Source of the DNA: Actinomycetota bacterium | Lineage (GTDB): Bacteria; Actinomycetota; Thermoleophilia; UBA2241 | Assembly (NCBI GenBank): GCA_003157715.1 | Contig: PMKK01000269.1 | Location: 239-6,990, forward strand | Direction of reading: 5' to 3' | DNA length: 6,752 nucleotides | Part shown: positions 5,387 through 6,752 of the stretch, piece after piece | Layout of the letters: the number at the start of each line of letters is the position of its first letter | Numbering within the stretch: position 1 is the first letter of the stretch | Made by a program: the position numbers and the translations under genes | The notes under the pieces: model-generated | What the model was told of the DNA's origin: nothing | Database searches by the model: none | Seen by the model: the letters and a program-made list of their open reading frames with translations, nothing else

Positions 5387-6612
5387 GACGCCTCGCGCGG
5401 CAGGGCGGCCAGCAGGGCTATGCCCTGCTGGCCGCCCTGCTCATCATCGCCATCGCGCTGCTTGCGAGCGCGACGCTGGTGGCGGCGGCGGTGTCCAGCA
5501 CCGCGATCGCCACCGACGACGCCGCGTCGGCGCGGGCCGCCGACGCCGCCGACGCGGGGGTCGCCGACGCGCTCGCTCGTCTGCGCTGGGGCTGGTGTTC
5601 GCTCGATCCGGCCCCGTCGTCTGCCAGCCTGGGTCCAGTGCCGTACGCGGGCGGTTCGTACACGGTGACCATCACCACGCTCGCGGGCGACGACTCTACC
5701 GCGTTGCTCGACGGCGCATCGCCGGTCGGCTCCGACGATCCCGGCGTGGTCGTTTGCCGCATCGACGCGAGCGGCGTCTGGGGACAGGCGCGGCGCGCCG
5801 TGCAGGCGGTCGTCCTGGCGACCCCCGACGGTCTGCCGCGCGGCGTCGTGGTGGGCGGCGACGCCGCGCTCGAAGCGCCGACCGTGCTGCAGGGCTGCGG
5901 GCTGTATGCCGGCGGCGACGTGGGCGGGCGCGAGTGGCTCACGGCCGTCGCGCCGCTCGCGGCACAGCCGGTCGCCGGCGTTCCCGACCTCGCCTACGGC
6001 GGACTGTATCCGCTGGCCGCGGCGCACGCCGACGGCCACATCCTTTCGCGCGGGGTCGACGAGCACGCCGGCTCCGGAGCGCCCGCCGCCGACACCGACG
6101 CCGACTCTGGCGTCGCGCCTCCCGCCACCATCGTGGCCGCCCCCACGAGCGCTGTCGTGGGCGAACTCGCCGTGCACGCTTCCAGCGCGACTGCCGCTCT
6201 GAGCTCATCCGGGCTCGACCTTGCCTTGCTCGATCGCGCCGCGCCGCCGCTGGTCGGCGAGCCCTCGTTGCCGGCCGGCGGCCGTGTCTACGTGGTGCCG
6301 GCCGGGCCGTCCGCGCCGCTCGATCTGTTCGGCTGTCGCGCGACCGCACCACAGGCCTGTCCGGCGACCGTGGTCGTACTTGGCGACTGCGTGGCCTGCG
6401 CCGGCCCAGACGGTCAGCAGCCACCGACACTCGGCGGCGCGCTTATCGTCACGGGCACGCTTACCGTCGACGCGCCGCTCCAGCTCGACGGCAGCCTCTA
6501 CGCCGGCCACCTCGTCGTTCGTGCTCCCCTCACGGTGCGCTTCGCCGCGACCAGAGGGGCAGCGTCGCCACCCGGGGCGACCAACGTCCGAATCGCTTCG
6601 TGGCGGCAGTGA
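5383..6612 (+). CDS. PilX/GspK-like minor pilin with beta-rich C-terminal part
   Basis: A 409-residue minor pilin. The leader ends GGQQG (12 residues), cut before YALLAALLIIAIALL; position 5 of the mature form is Ala instead of Glu, as in GspK, the tip pseudopilin. After the helix, ARAADAADAGVADALARLRWG (about 50-70) matches the A.EAG...AL..L pattern of PilX N-domains, and GSYTVTITT with VCRIDASGVWGQARRAVQAVV (91-143) the following strands. Two similar beta modules, each ending LYAG, lie at about 155-180 and 353-385, separated by a low-complexity Ala/Asp/Pro-rich region and a Cys cluster (318, 326, 336, 339). This layout resembles PilX proteins of Gram-positive and actinobacterial pili as I remember them. 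The ATG overlaps the previous stop by four bases (ATGA). It is larger than usual PilX or GspK and is the likeliest tip subunit. Confidence 0.85.
   Translation: MRRLARQGGQQGYALLAALLIIAIALLASATLVAAAVSSTAIATDDAASARAADAADAGVADALARLRWGWCSLDPAPSSASLGPVPYAGGSYTVTITTLAGDDSTALLDGASPVGSDDPGVVVCRIDASGVWGQARRAVQAVVLATPDGLPRGVVVGGDAALEAPTVLQGCGLYAGGDVGGREWLTAVAPLAAQPVAGVPDLAYGGLYPLAAAHADGHILSRGVDEHAGSGAPAADTDADSGVAPPATIVAAPTSAVVGELAVHASSATAALSSSGLDLALLDRAAPPLVGEPSLPAGGRVYVVPAGPSAPLDLFGCRATAPQACPATVVVLGDCVACAGPDGQQPPTLGGALIVTGTLTVDAPLQLDGSLYAGHLVVRAPLTVRFAATRGAASPPGATNVRIASWRQ
5400..5440 (+). repeat. Perfect 19-bp inverted repeat, 3-base loop, inside PilX-like start
   Basis: Bases 5400-5418 are exactly complementary to 5422-5440, with TAT as loop. 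The left arm from 5401 reads CAGGGCGGCCAGCAGGGC; a further G-T pair (5399/5441) is possible. It starts 14 bases after the start codon. The loop is codon 13, the first residue of the mature pilin. In RNA this would be a very stable hairpin; no T-run follows, so it is not an ordinary terminator. Confidence 0.95.
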
Positions 6613-6646
6613 GCGCGGGCGGGACGCTCCGGCAAAACGGCCGCTG

Positions 6647-6678
6647 GGGCTCGCCGCCGGGCTCGCCGGCACGCCGGC
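6647..6678 (+). repeat. 12-bp tandem repeat and GCCGGC inverted repeat
   Basis: GGGCTCGCCGCC (6647-6658) is followed by GGGCTCGCCGGC (6659-6670), one base different. The second copy ends in GCCGGC (6665-6670), which with a second GCCGGC (6673-6678) forms a dyad with little loop space. No T-run follows, so termination of the minor pilin operon here is only possible, not shown. Confidence 0.55.
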
Positions 6679-6733
6679 TTGCAATCTTGCCTAAAGCGCG
6701 ATGCGGAACATGCCGACAAACTGCCTGGAGAAT

Positions 6734-6738
6734 AGAGG
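6734..6738 (+). promoter_or_regulatory. Probable ribosome binding site of the next gene
   Basis: AGAGG lies 9 bases before ATG 6748 in a purine-rich stretch (GGAGAATAGAGG) that is unusually A-rich for this window. This supports a start codon at the window edge. Confidence 0.45.
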
Positions 6739-6747
6739 CGAACGGGG

Positions 6748-6752
6748 ATGGT
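6748..6752 (+). CDS. Possible start of a downstream gene (only 5 bases visible)
   Basis: An ATG followed by GT at the very end of the window, preceded by a good ribosome binding site after 135 bp without a supported gene. Its product cannot be judged. Given the context, another pilin or pilus assembly gene is a reasonable guess. Confidence 0.35.

Noticed and set aside
6668..6682. Sigma-54 promoter before the gene at 6748
   Set aside because: The GG and GC elements are 13 bases apart instead of 12, a spacing that sigma-54 tolerates poorly; kept only as a finding of low weight, not as a feature.
1..6752. CRISPR arrays, tRNA or rRNA genes, insertion sequences, attachment sites
   Set aside because: No spaced repeats, cloverleaf-like sequences, transposase motifs or terminal inverted repeats were seen.

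Overview
The window is one part of a type IV pilus (or closely related type II secretion-like) gene cluster from a high-GC bacterium. All seven complete genes and the partial gene at the left edge lie on the + strand, and G/C-ending codons and GTG starts are common. The organism cannot be fixed from the sequence. The pilin and the PilX-like minor pilin look to me like those of deep-branching Actinobacteria. The order pilin, ABC transporter, accessory protein, prepilin peptidase also recalls the pilA-pilGHI-pilD region of Myxococcus xanthus, so a myxobacterial or other deltaproteobacterial source stays possible.

Layout. Bases 1-348 hold the 3' part of a major-pilin-like gene, closed by a strong intrinsic terminator at 374-406. 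A second unit (496-3567) encodes an ABC ATPase, an ABC-2 type permease, a membrane-anchored TPR-like protein and a complete PilD prepilin peptidase/N-methylase. The first three genes overlap or nearly abut. The TPR-PilD junction (2748-2787) has no clear ribosome binding site but carries a 12-codon mini-ORF and a small hairpin. A 207-bp GC-rich spacer (3568-3774) with an 11-bp tandem repeat separates this from a third unit (3775-6612). That unit has four overlapping minor pilin genes in the order FimT/GspH-like, PilV/GspI-like, PilW/GspJ-like, PilX/GspK-like. The last 140 bp (6613-6752) hold repeats and end in a probable ribosome binding site and start codon of a further gene.

How the genes work together. 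PilD would cut and N-methylate the pilin and the four minor pilins, all of which enter the membrane through a class III signal peptide. The minor pilins would form the priming or tip complex on which the major pilin polymerises. The ABC transporter and TPR protein are probably the PilG/H/I-like accessory exporter, whose substrate is unknown here. The assembly ATPases, platform protein, alignment proteins and secretin are not in the window.

Most unusual points: a perfect 19-bp hairpin inside the start of the PilX-like gene, centred exactly on the first codon of the mature protein; a Trp/Cys-rich patch in the membrane helix of the PilW-like protein; and the mini-ORF in front of pilD. I see no clear sign of a wholly undescribed system; the cluster is best read as an accessory-rich pilus locus.
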